Of a stretch of DNA of 64,000 nt, positions 1 through 10,230 are shown piece by piece. The translations under genes and the position numbers were made by a program. The stretch is taken from contig PBRQ01000055.1 in NCBI GenBank assembly GCA_002725995.1, positions 1 to 64,000 of the forward strand. Reading direction: 5' to 3'. Under the pieces are notes generated by a model. That model was not told where the DNA came from, did no database searches, and saw only the letters and a program-made list of their open reading frames with translations. The stretch's first letter is position 1, and every line of letters starts with the position of its first letter. Origin of the DNA: Gammaproteobacteria bacterium. GTDB lineage: Bacteria; Pseudomonadota; Gammaproteobacteria; Pseudomonadales; Azotimanducaceae.

Positions 1-2
1 GT

Positions 3-938
3 CACCCGTTCGAGGCACCCGAAAAATTCCCGCCAGAGCATGCAGACATCATTGAAGATGAACTCCAACTTTATAACTCCAGGCAACAAGAATTTGGGTC
101 CAGCATTGCCATCCTCAATCAACAGCTCAATCAACATAGACAGGCATTGGTAGAGCTGCGGGCAGAAGAAAAGAAACTGGTACGAAATGCTGAATTTACA
201 AGCCAGGAACTCTCAATGACGGAGCCACTTGTGAAGACGGGCGCCGTTTCTGAGGTAGAGTTGATACGCCTGCGCCAGGCAGTAAATGAATCCATCGGCA
301 GGCTGGAGGTCACGCAACTCACTGTGCCTAAAGCCCAGGCAGTCATTGAAGAAGCACTGGACAAGATAGATGAACGGAAACAGCAGTTCGTAAGCGCATC
401 ACGAATTGAAATGAATGAGGCTAAAACACAGCTCAGCAGGTTGAATATATCGAATGTGGCACTGGAGGACAGAGTCAATCGAACGGACGTTCAGTCCCCG
501 GTTGACGGCACTGTTAATCAAGTCCTCGTGAATACAACCGGTGGCGTAATCCAGCCCGGTATGGACCTGCTCGAAATCGTACCCGCAAACGATACGCTCC
601 TGGTGGAAGCAAAGATCAAGCCTTCAGATGTCGCTTTCATTCACCCAGGGCAACAGGCAACCGTCAAACTTACGGCCTATGATTTCGCGATCTATGGCGG
701 CTTGGATTCCGTGCTTGAACTCATCAGCGCTGACTCACTCACCGATGAAACAGGTGAGCACTTTTTCCAGATACGGGTTAGAACCAAAAAAAATCACCTT
801 GGCTCCGACAGTAACCCCCTGCCCATTATCCCCGGCATGATCGCAACGGTAGACATTATTACCGGCAAAAAAACGGTCATGGACTATATCCTGAAACCAC
901 TAAAAAGAGCCCAGGCATCGGCATTGTCAGAACGCTAG
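3..938 (+). CDS. HlyD-family periplasmic adaptor (membrane fusion protein) of type I secretion, 5' truncated by window edge
   Basis: Frame is open back to base 3; coiled-coil then barrel-sandwich motif (DRVNRTDVQSPVDGTVNQVLVNTTGGVIQPGMDLLEIVP) and C-terminal IIPGMIATVDIITGKKTVMDYILKPL typical of HlyD. Confidence 0.9.
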   Translation, partial: HPFEAPEKFPPEHADIIEDELQLYNSRQQEFGSSIAILNQQLNQHRQALVELRAEEKKLVRNAEFTSQELSMTEPLVKTGAVSEVELIRLRQAVNESIGRLEVTQLTVPKAQAVIEEALDKIDERKQQFVSASRIEMNEAKTQLSRLNISNVALEDRVNRTDVQSPVDGTVNQVLVNTTGGVIQPGMDLLEIVPANDTLLVEAKIKPSDVAFIHPGQQATVKLTAYDFAIYGGLDSVLELISADSLTDETGEHFFQIRVRTKKNHLGSDSNPLPIIPGMIATVDIITGKKTVMDYILKPLKRAQASALSER

Positions 939-1004
939 CGGCGTCAGCCTCTGCTCTGGGATTCGATATCGGGGTGTCCTGTACCGAGACTCTATACCGC
1001 AGCT

Positions 1005-1799
1005 TCAAAGGCCCCTAAAAACTGGTTTTCTTTTCTCCTTGAAAGCCCTGCGGCCTTCAACGTAATCTTCACTGTCAAAGCAGGCATTAATCATCTGATC
1101 GATGGCTTCATGGTCGCGTTTGTCCAGGTCCTGAGAATTTTCATTCACCGCCGCCTTCGCAGCCTTGACCGTCAAGGGTGCATTCGCAGCGATCAGTGCG
1201 GCGTAATCCCTGACCTTCTGTTCAAGTTCCTGCCGCGAAACTACAAAATTAATAAGCCCAATACGAAGCGCCTCCTCAGCATCGAGAAACCGCGCACTGA
1301 ACATAATATCTTTTGCACTGGACGGACCAACGAGGTCACTGAGGACCTTGAGCCCACCGTACTCATATCCCAAACCCAGTTTAGCCGCCGGTATGCCGAA
1401 CGTGGAATCTTTGGTCGCAAACCTGACATCAGCACTAAGGGCAGTCGCCAGTCCCCCGCCGATGCAATACCCCTGAATCATTGCAATCAGCGGCTTATCC
1501 AATTTCCCAAGCCAGAGGCTGGCATTTGCGGATACGGCTCCATATTGTTTCTTCTGTGCAGCATTACCACGCTTGGAGTCAAACTCCGATATGTCTGCAC
1601 CAGAAACAAATGCCTTTTCGCCGGCGCCCTTCATCACCACGACGCGCACTCCATCATCGTGCTGAAAGGATTCTAGGATAGTTCCAAGCCCTTCCCACAT
1701 CTCAAGTGAGATCGCATTTCTGCGCTCTGGACTATTAAATGTTATCCAGCCAATACCGTCTTCAACATCAGCTAACATTTTTGTCGTATTGAGTTTCAT
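1005..1799 (-). CDS. enoyl-CoA hydratase/isomerase family protein
   Basis: Crotonase motifs: AFVSGADISEF, IQGYCIGGGLATALSADVRFAT. Confidence 0.88.
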   Translation of the reverse strand: MKLNTTKMLADVEDGIGWITFNSPERRNAISLEMWEGLGTILESFQHDDGVRVVVMKGAGEKAFVSGADISEFDSKRGNAAQKKQYGAVSANASLWLGKLDKPLIAMIQGYCIGGGLATALSADVRFATKDSTFGIPAAKLGLGYEYGGLKVLSDLVGPSSAKDIMFSARFLDAEEALRIGLINFVVSRQELEQKVRDYAALIAANAPLTVKAAKAAVNENSQDLDKRDHEAIDQMINACFDSEDYVEGRRAFKEKRKPVFRGL

Positions 1800-1825
1800 A
1801 TGTGGCCTTGCACTTAAATGGATAC

Positions 1826-3010
1826 CTATATCACGAGTGCGTCCCGCAACGCCTCAATTTCTTTTGTGGTAAGACCCGCCTCCAGCAATACCTCGTCATT
1901 GTGCTCTCCCAACTCAGGGCCAGCACGGTCGAATGATTCCGATGATGAAAATGCGGACATGTTGATTGGCGATCGAATGAGGTTGAAGTCTCCAAGATCT
2001 TTATGGCTGACGGAACGCTCCATTTTCAGGAATTTCACCTGTCCATCTTCAAAAGCTTCGCCTACGTTGTATATTGGGCCGCAGGGGCAACCGACATCAT
2101 TCATTTTGGTAACAAAATCGGCGGTTGTTTCCTTGCTGGTGATGGCGTTCATCTTCGCGAAAAGTTCGCCGCGGTGTTCTACCCGACCACGCGGCGTTTT
2201 AAATCTTTCATCCTCTGCCATATCAGGCACTTCCATCTTTTCGCAGAAGGCCCTGAACATCTTGTTTGTACTCGCTGCCAGGTTGACCTGCCCATCACAG
2301 GTATCAAATAGACCCATTGGGGAGTTGGTAGGGTGATTATTTCCTTGCCGGGTAGCGATTTCACGATGCATGGTATATCTCGCCCCCTGGAAATCGAGTT
2401 TATTTATCATCGATTCCAGGAGCGAGGTATGAACCCACTGCCCTTCACCGGTTTTCTCACGATGGAGCAGAGCAAGCAGAATACCCTGCCCAAGAAACAT
2501 CCCAGCTGATGTATCGCTGATCGCAATGCCGACGCGCATGGGGCCCTGCTCCGGCTCACCTGTTAAGGACATCAGTCCACTGGTCCCCTGAATGATCTGA
2601 TCTACACCGGGTCGACCACTATAGGGACCATCCTGGCCGAAGCCGGAGATACTCGCATATATTATTCCAGGGTTGATACTCTTGACCGACTCATAGTCCA
2701 CACCAAGGCGGTACTTAACAGCCATTCTGAAGTTCTCAACGATAACGTCAGCCCTCTTAGCCAGCCTCAGAAATAGGCCGCGACCTTCATCCAATTTCAG
2801 GTCAATGGTTATACCACGCTTGTTACGATGCAGATTCTGAGAATCAGGGTTGTGGCGTCCGCCTGCTAAATCAGCGATGCCCGATGAGGCTGGTGGTTCA
2901 ATGCGAATTACGTTCGCGCCCCAATCTGCCAACAATCTGACTGCAGCGGGCCCGGCACGTGCAAGTGTAAGATCAAGAACCGTAAGATCGGCTAGAGGCA
3001 GTTCAGCCAT
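1826..3010 (-). CDS. CaiB/BaiF (family III) CoA-transferase
   Basis: MAELPLADLTVLDLTLARAGPAAVRLLADWGANVIRIEPP; GVDYESVKSINPGIIYASISGFGQDGPYSGRPGVD. Confidence 0.92.
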   Translation of the reverse strand: MAELPLADLTVLDLTLARAGPAAVRLLADWGANVIRIEPPASSGIADLAGGRHNPDSQNLHRNKRGITIDLKLDEGRGLFLRLAKRADVIVENFRMAVKYRLGVDYESVKSINPGIIYASISGFGQDGPYSGRPGVDQIIQGTSGLMSLTGEPEQGPMRVGIAISDTSAGMFLGQGILLALLHREKTGEGQWVHTSLLESMINKLDFQGARYTMHREIATRQGNNHPTNSPMGLFDTCDGQVNLAASTNKMFRAFCEKMEVPDMAEDERFKTPRGRVEHRGELFAKMNAITSKETTADFVTKMNDVGCPCGPIYNVGEAFEDGQVKFLKMERSVSHKDLGDFNLIRSPINMSAFSSSESFDRAGPELGEHNDEVLLEAGLTTKEIEALRDALVI

Positions 3011-3845
3011 TTTCCAATAGCGATCTCAATTCCAGGGCAATCTCACTAAGTTTGACCTGCAGGGCACGCGTATTCTTCGGCCCCATTCGAATCAACTGCT
3101 TTTGTGCCGCGCTTAATGATTCAAGCTTCTTTTCTTCAAACTGATACATTACCACTGGCCGAAGCAACCTGATGGGTTTATTGATCACGGGCGTCTCAAG
3201 CAGCCTGCCAATTGCTTTGAATACAACATCATTGAACTTCTTGTCCGGAGACCCGAGCTCGCCATAAGCCTCCTGCAGCATCGGGTGTACGAGGAGATAG
3301 AATTCGGCTGAGCGTCTGGCATCCAGCGAAACCACCACTTCCGAGAAAAAATCGTACCGCTCGTAGGAGGCGCTATCGAGCAAATATACCTGCTCAGAAA
3401 TTTGACTGGCAAGAAACGGTCCCTGGGGAGCTAAATCCCGCACCGGGTCCTTCGCAACCTGCCCAATTGCAACGCCTTCAACAAAGGCAACGAACTTGCG
3501 AATCAGTTCATTTGGAGACAGCCAGGTATTTACCCCTTCATGCCTGGTTAAACTGACCACACCATCACGTATCAATTGGTCACTATCATTGAGTCTTGGA
3601 AGTACGAAGGCAGGTTCGACCTCTTCTTCTACCGGCGCCTCAACCACCTGTTCAGGTTCCAACTCTGGTTCAGGCTCAGCCTCTATTACCGGCTCCGGTA
3701 CCGGAGGCTCGGGCTCAGGAATGGCAACAGGCTGAGTAACCACCTCGGGGACTGACTCCTTGGAAGACACAGAGTAGACAATAAATCCAACGATGAGCAG
3801 CCCGACTATAGCCAGGGCAATGATAATGGGTCGATTTTCAGACAT
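3003..3845 (-). CDS. DUF3014-like membrane-anchored protein with Pro/Glu-rich linker
   Basis: Single N-terminal TM, PEPEPPVPEP linker, C-terminal helical domain; overlaps downstream CoA-transferase by 8 nt. Confidence 0.7.
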   Translation of the reverse strand: MSENRPIIIALAIVGLLIVGFIVYSVSSKESVPEVVTQPVAIPEPEPPVPEPVIEAEPEPELEPEQVVEAPVEEEVEPAFVLPRLNDSDQLIRDGVVSLTRHEGVNTWLSPNELIRKFVAFVEGVAIGQVAKDPVRDLAPQGPFLASQISEQVYLLDSASYERYDFFSEVVVSLDARRSAEFYLLVHPMLQEAYGELGSPDKKFNDVVFKAIGRLLETPVINKPIRLLRPVVMYQFEEKKLESLSAAQKQLIRMGPKNTRALQVKLSEIALELRSLLENG

Positions 3846-4092
3846 TTAAACCTCTGTTTTCTAATGTTTCATTTTCCAGATGTATCATCGTGGAAACAAC
3901 AGCACGGGAGCAGGCAATTGACTGAATATCCTGCCCGCCAATGCCACAGCATTCGTCCATCATAGTTTCATTGGCGTAGAAACTACAACCCTATCATGGG
4001 GCTGGTTGCCGCCATGAATTAGAACCATTGAAGTTTGATGCTATATCAAAATTCTCATTGATGGCCTCAGCATTCCCGCTGAATATCCTCTC

Positions 4093-5166
4093 TCAGCTGC
4101 CATTAAGCAGCTTTTTGAGGTTCTGATCAAATGGTGGCTCCACCAGCATCTTCTCGGTGATGATACCTGCAATGAGGTTTGCCGGCGTTACATCGAAAGC
4201 TGGATTTACTGCATTGATGTTGTCTGGTGCAACCTGCTCACCCATGACATGCGTTACTTCCATCATACTTCGCTGCTCTATATTGATATTCGCGCCTGAT
4301 GCGGTATCGGCATCAATGGTAGAGACCGGACAGGCGACATAGAAGGGAATATCAAAATGTCGGCACAATATAGCAACGCCAAGTGTACCAATTTTGTTTG
4401 CCACATCACCGTTTGCTGCGACCCTGTCAGCACCAACCAGCGCCATATCCACTGCCCCCAGCGCCATCATATGGGCTGCCATAGAGTCGGTTATCAAGGT
4501 GCAACTAACGCCTAGAGCTTGGAGCTCATATGCCGTAAGCCTGGCACCCTGGAGAAGTGGGCGTGTTTCATCTACGAGGACGTGAACTTCCACACCTTCC
4601 TCGTAGGCTCGGTATATGGGCGCGAGGGCTGTACCAAGTTCCGATACTGCAAGCGAACCCGCATTACAATGCGTGAGCACGTTTGGACGTTGCCTGACCA
4701 AAGAAACACCATGATTACCTATCTGATGGCAGGCACTGATATCTTCCTGATGAATGGCAATTGCTTCCTGCTCCAGGCGGTCGAGCAATTCTCCGCTACT
4801 GCCAAATTCACCGGATGTAACAGCCATCATCCTGGTCACTGCCCAGGGCAGATTCACCGCGGTAGGCCTTGCAGCTATTAGGTAGTGAGCACGTTCAGCA
4901 AGGTTTGCCCTCAACGCCGTCAGAGAGCGGTCGCTCTCAAACAAACCCACCAGTAGCCCATAGGCGGCGGCAATACCTATGGCGGGGGCTCCCCTAACAG
5001 CCAGTTGCTGAATGCATTCAAAAACATCTTCGATTTTGTTGCACCGAATCAGTGACCTCTCCCCCGGTAAACGTCGCTGATCCAGCAGGCACAAGATTCT
5101 GTTATCCCACAACACTGCTTTGGGCAGTGCCTTCAGGCTATTAGTCACACCACCAGGATTTGTCAC
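4093..5166 (-). CDS. mtnA: S-methyl-5-thioribose-1-phosphate isomerase
   Basis: VRGAPAIGIAAAYG, NVLTHCNAGSLA, DETRPLLQGARLTAYEL, VGADRVAANGDVANKIGT signatures. Confidence 0.93.
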   Translation of the reverse strand: MTNPGGVTNSLKALPKAVLWDNRILCLLDQRRLPGERSLIRCNKIEDVFECIQQLAVRGAPAIGIAAAYGLLVGLFESDRSLTALRANLAERAHYLIAARPTAVNLPWAVTRMMAVTSGEFGSSGELLDRLEQEAIAIHQEDISACHQIGNHGVSLVRQRPNVLTHCNAGSLAVSELGTALAPIYRAYEEGVEVHVLVDETRPLLQGARLTAYELQALGVSCTLITDSMAAHMMALGAVDMALVGADRVAANGDVANKIGTLGVAILCRHFDIPFYVACPVSTIDADTASGANINIEQRSMMEVTHVMGEQVAPDNINAVNPAFDVTPANLIAGIITEKMLVEPPFDQNLKKLLNGS

Positions 5167-6167
5167 ACCCTAAGCTCAGCTACCATCTGCAGTCGAGCCT
5201 CCGTATCAACGAAGGAAAAACCACCGCTGGTGCGGTCAGTGAAGTCACTATATCGGCTCCGCATTTCTGCAACTATATTGCCAGGCTCATCCATCACACA
5301 GAAAGCGTGAAGCATATCATCGGTAATTAGCTCACCCATCTCCTCCCACTTACCCTGCTTCGACATGGCATTCAACTCAGCCTGCATGTCACCCCACCCA
5401 TGGACACCCAGAACATTCTTATAGGCGGGCGTTGAACCATAGAAAGAAATTCGTTGCTTGATGGCACTCTTAACCGCCTCAAAAGTCTTCTCGTCTTTCC
5501 CTGAGATGACGAAGGGGGTGTAGGATATTTCAAAATCATCCCGTGATCGCCCTGATTTAGCGAGGCCCTTCTCAACGGCCGGCAATGTCACTTCACGAAT
5601 GTACTTCTCATTACTGAAGGGATGAATAATCAAACCATCTGCTACTTCCCCTGCCACTTCCGTCATAACCGGACCAACAGCCGCAAGCGTGACCTTCGGT
5701 GCACTATATTCCGTATTTTCAGGTGTAAAGGCCGGTGTCATCAAGGTGTGGTTGTAGTATTTGCCATCGTGGTGCAAAGCTTCACCCTCATACCAGTTCG
5801 CCCAGATTGCTCGCATCGCCTGCACCAGTTCTCGCATCTGGGCGGCTGGCGCTCCCCAGGGCATACTGAATCGTTTGGTGATGTGCGGCCTGATCTGGGA
5901 ACCAAGCCCCATTGTAAAGCGACCAGCGGAGTATGCATTCAGATCATGTCCAAGGTTCGCCAACACCATCGGACTGCGGGCAAAGGCGACAGCAATTCCC
6001 GTATGAAGCTCTATAGACTTGCTGTGTTCAGCCGCAAGCATCAATGGCATAAAGGGATCGTGACTCATCTCTGCCGTTCCCGCACCATCAAACCCGTGAG
6101 ATTCCAGTTCCTTAATATGCTCGGGAACCTTATGCCAATCCGCCGTTAAATGTGCATCTACTTTCAT
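5163..6167 (-). CDS. luciferase-like monooxygenase (LLM) class oxidoreductase
   Basis: MKVDAHLTADW..., GLGSQIRPHITKRFSMPW; 4-nt overlap with mtnA. Confidence 0.82.
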   Translation of the reverse strand: MKVDAHLTADWHKVPEHIKELESHGFDGAGTAEMSHDPFMPLMLAAEHSKSIELHTGIAVAFARSPMVLANLGHDLNAYSAGRFTMGLGSQIRPHITKRFSMPWGAPAAQMRELVQAMRAIWANWYEGEALHHDGKYYNHTLMTPAFTPENTEYSAPKVTLAAVGPVMTEVAGEVADGLIIHPFSNEKYIREVTLPAVEKGLAKSGRSRDDFEISYTPFVISGKDEKTFEAVKSAIKQRISFYGSTPAYKNVLGVHGWGDMQAELNAMSKQGKWEEMGELITDDMLHAFCVMDEPGNIVAEMRSRYSDFTDRTSGGFSFVDTEARLQMVAELRV

Positions 6168-6201
6168 CTTATCTCCTAGTCAATTGTTCGCTACCATACC
6201 A

Positions 6202-7930
6202 TTATCGTCCCGCCTCTGGGCCGACCAGTTCTGCCAGTATCGACAAAGGCACTGCTCCTGAACCAAGAACACTGGTGTGAAATTCCTTCAAATTGGAATC
6301 AGTCTGTAACCTGGATTGCTCCTGTTGACGAAGCAATAGAAACTGCCTCATCCCAACCATGTAGGCCGTCGCCTGCCCAGGGTAGAGCATGTAGCGAAAT
6401 ATCTGCCCTTCGTTGTAGGAGTCCGACAGGCCGGTAGCTTCGGCAAAGTAGCGTGAGGCTTCATCAAAGGTCCAGCCCTGATGATGTATACCCGTATCAA
6501 CCACCAGCCGCGCTGCTCGCATCGCTTCAAATTGCAGGCGCCTAAGGTTTCCGTATGGGTCGTGCCATCCCAGTTCCCAGGCGAGCCTCTCCGCATAGAG
6601 TGCCTAGCCCTCCACAAAGGCAGTAAAGTGCAACCCTTTTCTGAAATTTGGCAAATTAAGCTCATGGGATAGTGCGATCTGGAGATGATGACCCGGCAGG
6701 GCCTCGTGTTAAGCCAGCGTGGCCATACCGTAGAGAGACACATCTGAAGTATTGGATTCGTAAAAAGCCCCCGCTCGTTCTCCATCGTAGGAACCTTCGA
6801 TATAGTACCCGCCAGTCTGGCCACCAATTACCTGAACCTGCTAAGCCGGAACTTGTGAAAATGCCTGATCAAGTTTCGCACTCGCTCCTGCAATGATAGT
6901 TGTATGGGTTGCGACAACCTGTGAGGCCGGGACCATGCCGCCATCGGTTTCCAAACGGGAATAGATTTGACCCAGGCTATCGGTCTCGGGATAACCGAGC
7001 TCCGCGACCGCCATTCGTATCTCGTTATAAATTCGGCTGATCTCAGAAAGGCCCAACTGATGTATTTCATCTGCAGTGAGATCCGTTGACGTGTGATGTT
7101 TGGGCGCCTGCTGGTAGTAGTCCTGTCCACCGGAAAACTGGCCAAAACCAATGGCAGACGGCGCAATCATTTCCAAACGCTCGAGCTCAGCTTTCAGTGA
7201 TTGGCAAGCCGAGACGATTTGCTGTTCAATTATTGCTCTTGCATCGGCAAGCATGGTTGTGCGCAAAGTACTGTCAACAGACACATGGTTTAGTGTTTGC
7301 TCCATGGTCTGATAATAAATTGAAGCCATCGCCCCATTACCAACAAGGCCAGACAAATGCCGCAGGCTGACCCCCATAGATAGTGCCGGCTGGATGATTC
7401 CAGCACTCTCCCTGTTCCTTAGGTTTCCTATGAGTTGGGTTACTCGACTATCAATCTGTCCGAGTCGCAACAGGTAGTCCCTCGCATCTTGCTCAGTTGC
7501 AAAGGGATGGATATCACTAAAGAAAAGCTCAGTTTACGCAACGACATCAGTAAATGAAGGGTTTGCTGGACAAGAAAACTCCAGGTAGCCACCCAGGTTT
7601 ATCTGATCCTAGAGGTACCACTCGTAGATATCATAGGAAAGCTGTTGATCCTGGCTTAACTGGGATCGATCATATTGCTGAAGAAGGAGCAATGCCCGCT
7701 TCGATGACTGCGTAGGTTTCACTTACATAGGCATCAGATATGTCATCCAGCAGTACGGATTACATGCCAACATAATCCCCAAGCCCGTCAGCAACAACCG
7801 TCTCAGGTGAGCGGATCAACAGCACCCGACTCGCACCCTCAAAAAAGTCAACCATGGATAATCCGGTGAGATCGGCGGTCACCTGCTCCACCGATGTGGC
7901 CCTGACTCTGGTGGTGGGCTGCTGGCCTGG
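6202..7930 (-). pseudogene. degenerate DUF885-family protein (multiple in-frame stops plus a frameshift)
   Basis: In one reverse frame: ...YDIYEWYL*DQINLGGYLEF..., [83 protein letters not shown]...RAARLVVDTGIHHQGW. Stops at 7609-7611, 7534-7536, 6841-6843, 6709-6711, 6604-6606; upstream homology (FFEGASRVLLIRSPETVVADGLGDYVGM*SVLLDDISDAYVSETYAVIEAG) is in another frame. Confidence 0.88.
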
Positions 7931-7989
7931 TCTATCTATGCCAGCCGTTCCTAAACCTTATGGCTACAGGGATCGAACTCATCAGCCTT

Positions 7990-9624
7990 CTAATCTTCAC
8001 CGGCTTTTGAATTGAGCTCATCGGTAAATTCAACATGTTGCATCAGGGCATAGTGATAGGCCTCAACCAGGGCCCCCCAACTGGCCTTAATGATATCGAC
8101 GTTTACACCAACCGTACCAAATAGTTCGCCTTCAAAACTGTGTTCAAGGTAGACCCTCACTTTAGCAGCAGTTTCCTGTGTTGAGTTGATCACCTTGACA
8201 CTGTAGTCAGTCAGGTGCAGATCCAGCACAACCGGGAATTTCTCTACCAGGGATTTCTGTAGTGCCTTGTTCAGAGCATCAACCGGCCCGCTACCCTCAG
8301 CCGCACAGAGTTGCAGTTCATCATCCACCCTGACCTTGACCGAAGCTTCTATTAGGCCATCGCTGTCAGAGCTATCATTTTGCTCCAGGGTTTCATTACT
8401 GGGAGAATAAATCCTGTAGTAGACAGGTTCAAAACAGGCTTTAAATTTCTTTACGTGCCGGCGGACAAGAAGGTCAAAACTTCCATCCGCATTTTCAAAG
8501 GAAAAACCGGCATGCTCTTTATCCTGCACCTCTTCAAGAATGGACTTCACGGCCTTTCCGTCTTCCAGTTCCGGGTAACGGTTCGCAAGTTTTGCACGCA
8601 GGTTTGAACCACCGGCAAGCTCGCTTATGAGAATTTTCCTGGAGTTACCTATCAGTTCCGGGTCAATATGTTCATAGGTCTCAGGATTTCTCTGAACTGC
8701 ACTTACATGGATTCCACCCTTGTGCGCAAATGCAGATGGCCCAACAAAAGGCTGACCGGAAGGCCCCTGGATACCGAGGTACTCCCACACCTTTCGGCTG
8801 AGATTTGTCAGGTTCTTGAGGTTGCCTTCAGGCAGGCAGTCATAGCCAAGTTTCAGTTCAAGGTTGGCCAGTACGGATGTCAGATCAGCATTACCGCAAC
8901 GTTCCCCAATACCATTAATCGTCCCGTGGACCTGAATAACACCTTCTTCTATAGCCCGAAGGGTATTCGCAATGGCAAGACCGCCATCATTGTGCACATG
9001 GATACCCAGCTTAATGGCCGGTATTTCCTTCCTGACTTCACTAACCGCATGAGCCAGATCATGGGGCATTATGCCGCCATTGGTATCGCAAAGAATCACT
9101 CTTTGCGCACCCGCATCAACGGCTACCTGTAAAGATGCCAGCGCATAACCTGGGTCACTTCTAAAACCATCAAAAAAGTGTTCTGCATCATAAAAAACCG
9201 GTTGCCCGGTGGACTCAGAGAGATGAGCAATTGAGCTGCCAATCATCTCCAGATTTTTGTCTGGAGAAACACGTAAAGCCTGCTCCACATGAAGATCCCA
9301 GGTCTTGCCAAATATGCATGTCACATCCGGTTTGGCAGCAATCAACTTTTGCAGAAAGAAATCTTCCTCTGGTGTGGAATCAGCACGACGAGTTGAGCCG
9401 AAAGCTACAATCTTCAGCTTGTTCAGCTCCAGATCCCGAACACGGCTAAAGTATTCATCATCCTTGGGGTTCGAGCCAGGCCAGCCGCCTTCAACATAAT
9501 CGACACCCATCGCATCCAGTGCCTGCGTAATATCAAGCTTGTCACCAAGACTGAGGTTTACCCCTTCCCCCTGGTTGCCGTCACGAAGCGTGGTATCGAA
9601 AATTTCTATCTTTTTCCTAGTCAT
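7990..9624 (-). CDS. cimA: (R)-citramalate synthase
   Basis: MTRKKIEIFDTTLRDGNQGEGVNLSLGDKLDITQALDAMGVDYVEGGWPGSNPKD; HMGL domain plus C-terminal regulatory domain. Confidence 0.92.
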   Translation of the reverse strand: MTRKKIEIFDTTLRDGNQGEGVNLSLGDKLDITQALDAMGVDYVEGGWPGSNPKDDEYFSRVRDLELNKLKIVAFGSTRRADSTPEEDFFLQKLIAAKPDVTCIFGKTWDLHVEQALRVSPDKNLEMIGSSIAHLSESTGQPVFYDAEHFFDGFRSDPGYALASLQVAVDAGAQRVILCDTNGGIMPHDLAHAVSEVRKEIPAIKLGIHVHNDGGLAIANTLRAIEEGVIQVHGTINGIGERCGNADLTSVLANLELKLGYDCLPEGNLKNLTNLSRKVWEYLGIQGPSGQPFVGPSAFAHKGGIHVSAVQRNPETYEHIDPELIGNSRKILISELAGGSNLRAKLANRYPELEDGKAVKSILEEVQDKEHAGFSFENADGSFDLLVRRHVKKFKACFEPVYYRIYSPSNETLEQNDSSDSDGLIEASVKVRVDDELQLCAAEGSGPVDALNKALQKSLVEKFPVVLDLHLTDYSVKVINSTQETAAKVRVYLEHSFEGELFGTVGVNVDIIKASWGALVEAYHYALMQHVEFTDELNSKAGED

Positions 9625-9639
9625 AGGACTTTGCCGTGT

Positions 9640-10230
9640 TTACGTATAACCTAACTTTACAGCAGTAGCCGCTATTTCGTCTGAGGCTGCAAGCAGGTTG
9701 TCTAGTGGATCATATGTTGCCGCGAGAAATGCCTCGCGTGCACTTTCCTTCATATTAATATCGAAGATATTGTTCGCACAAATAACTTTCAGGCCTTCCA
9801 GGTCAATGATAATTTCAGCATCCGGGTCAGTTTCCACCAATGCTGAAAGTTTCCCCCGGGCATCTTTTCCCATTGTCACACATGGAATTCCGAGGGTCGT
9901 ACAGTTGCCATGAAATATTTCAGCAAAGGAGTCTGCAATCACTGCCTTCAGGCCAAATTTCTGTATGGCTTGAGGCGCATGCTCACGGCTCGAGCCACAT
10001 CCAAAATTAACGTCTGAGATGAGAATCTCTGCGCCCCGATGCTGTTCTGAATCAAGAACATGACCCTTTGAATTGCCCTCTTCATCAAAGCGCACGTCAT
10101 AAAAAAGGGATGAACCCAGCTCAGCAAAGGTAACACACTTCAAGAATCTGGCAGGAATAATCCGATCCGTATCGATATCGTTGCCTTCAACATACACACC
10201 CTTGCCGCCAAATTTTGTAATCGCCTTCAC
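9640..10230 (-). CDS. leuD: 3-isopropylmalate/citramalate isomerase small subunit
   Basis: [33 protein letters not shown]. Confidence 0.94.
   Translation of the reverse strand: MKAITKFGGKGVYVEGNDIDTDRIIPARFLKCVTFAELGSSLFYDVRFDEEGNSKGHVLDSEQHRGAEILISDVNFGCGSSREHAPQAIQKFGLKAVIADSFAEIFHGNCTTLGIPCVTMGKDARGKLSALVETDPDAEIIIDLEGLKVICANNIFDINMKESAREAFLAATYDPLDNLLAASDEIAATAVKLGYT

Noticed and set aside
1110-1676. 188-aa + strand ORF
   Set aside because: Lies wholly antisense to the enoyl-CoA hydratase gene; no recognisable motifs. The same reasoning applied to the other long antisense ORFs in the track (for example 5622..6149, 8668..9132, 21382..21909, 25860..26402, 31430..31939, 41418..41861).
3496-3735. 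Ser/Gly-repeat-like ORF (GSTKAGSTSSSTGASTTCSGSNSGSGS) on + strand
   Set aside because: Exact antisense of the Pro/Glu-rich linker of the DUF3014-like gene; composition artefact.
6202-7930. Stop-codon recoding in the DUF885 gene
   Set aside because: Both TAG and TAA occur at sites expecting different residues, a frameshift is also present, and neighbouring genes use TAG and TAA as normal terminators.
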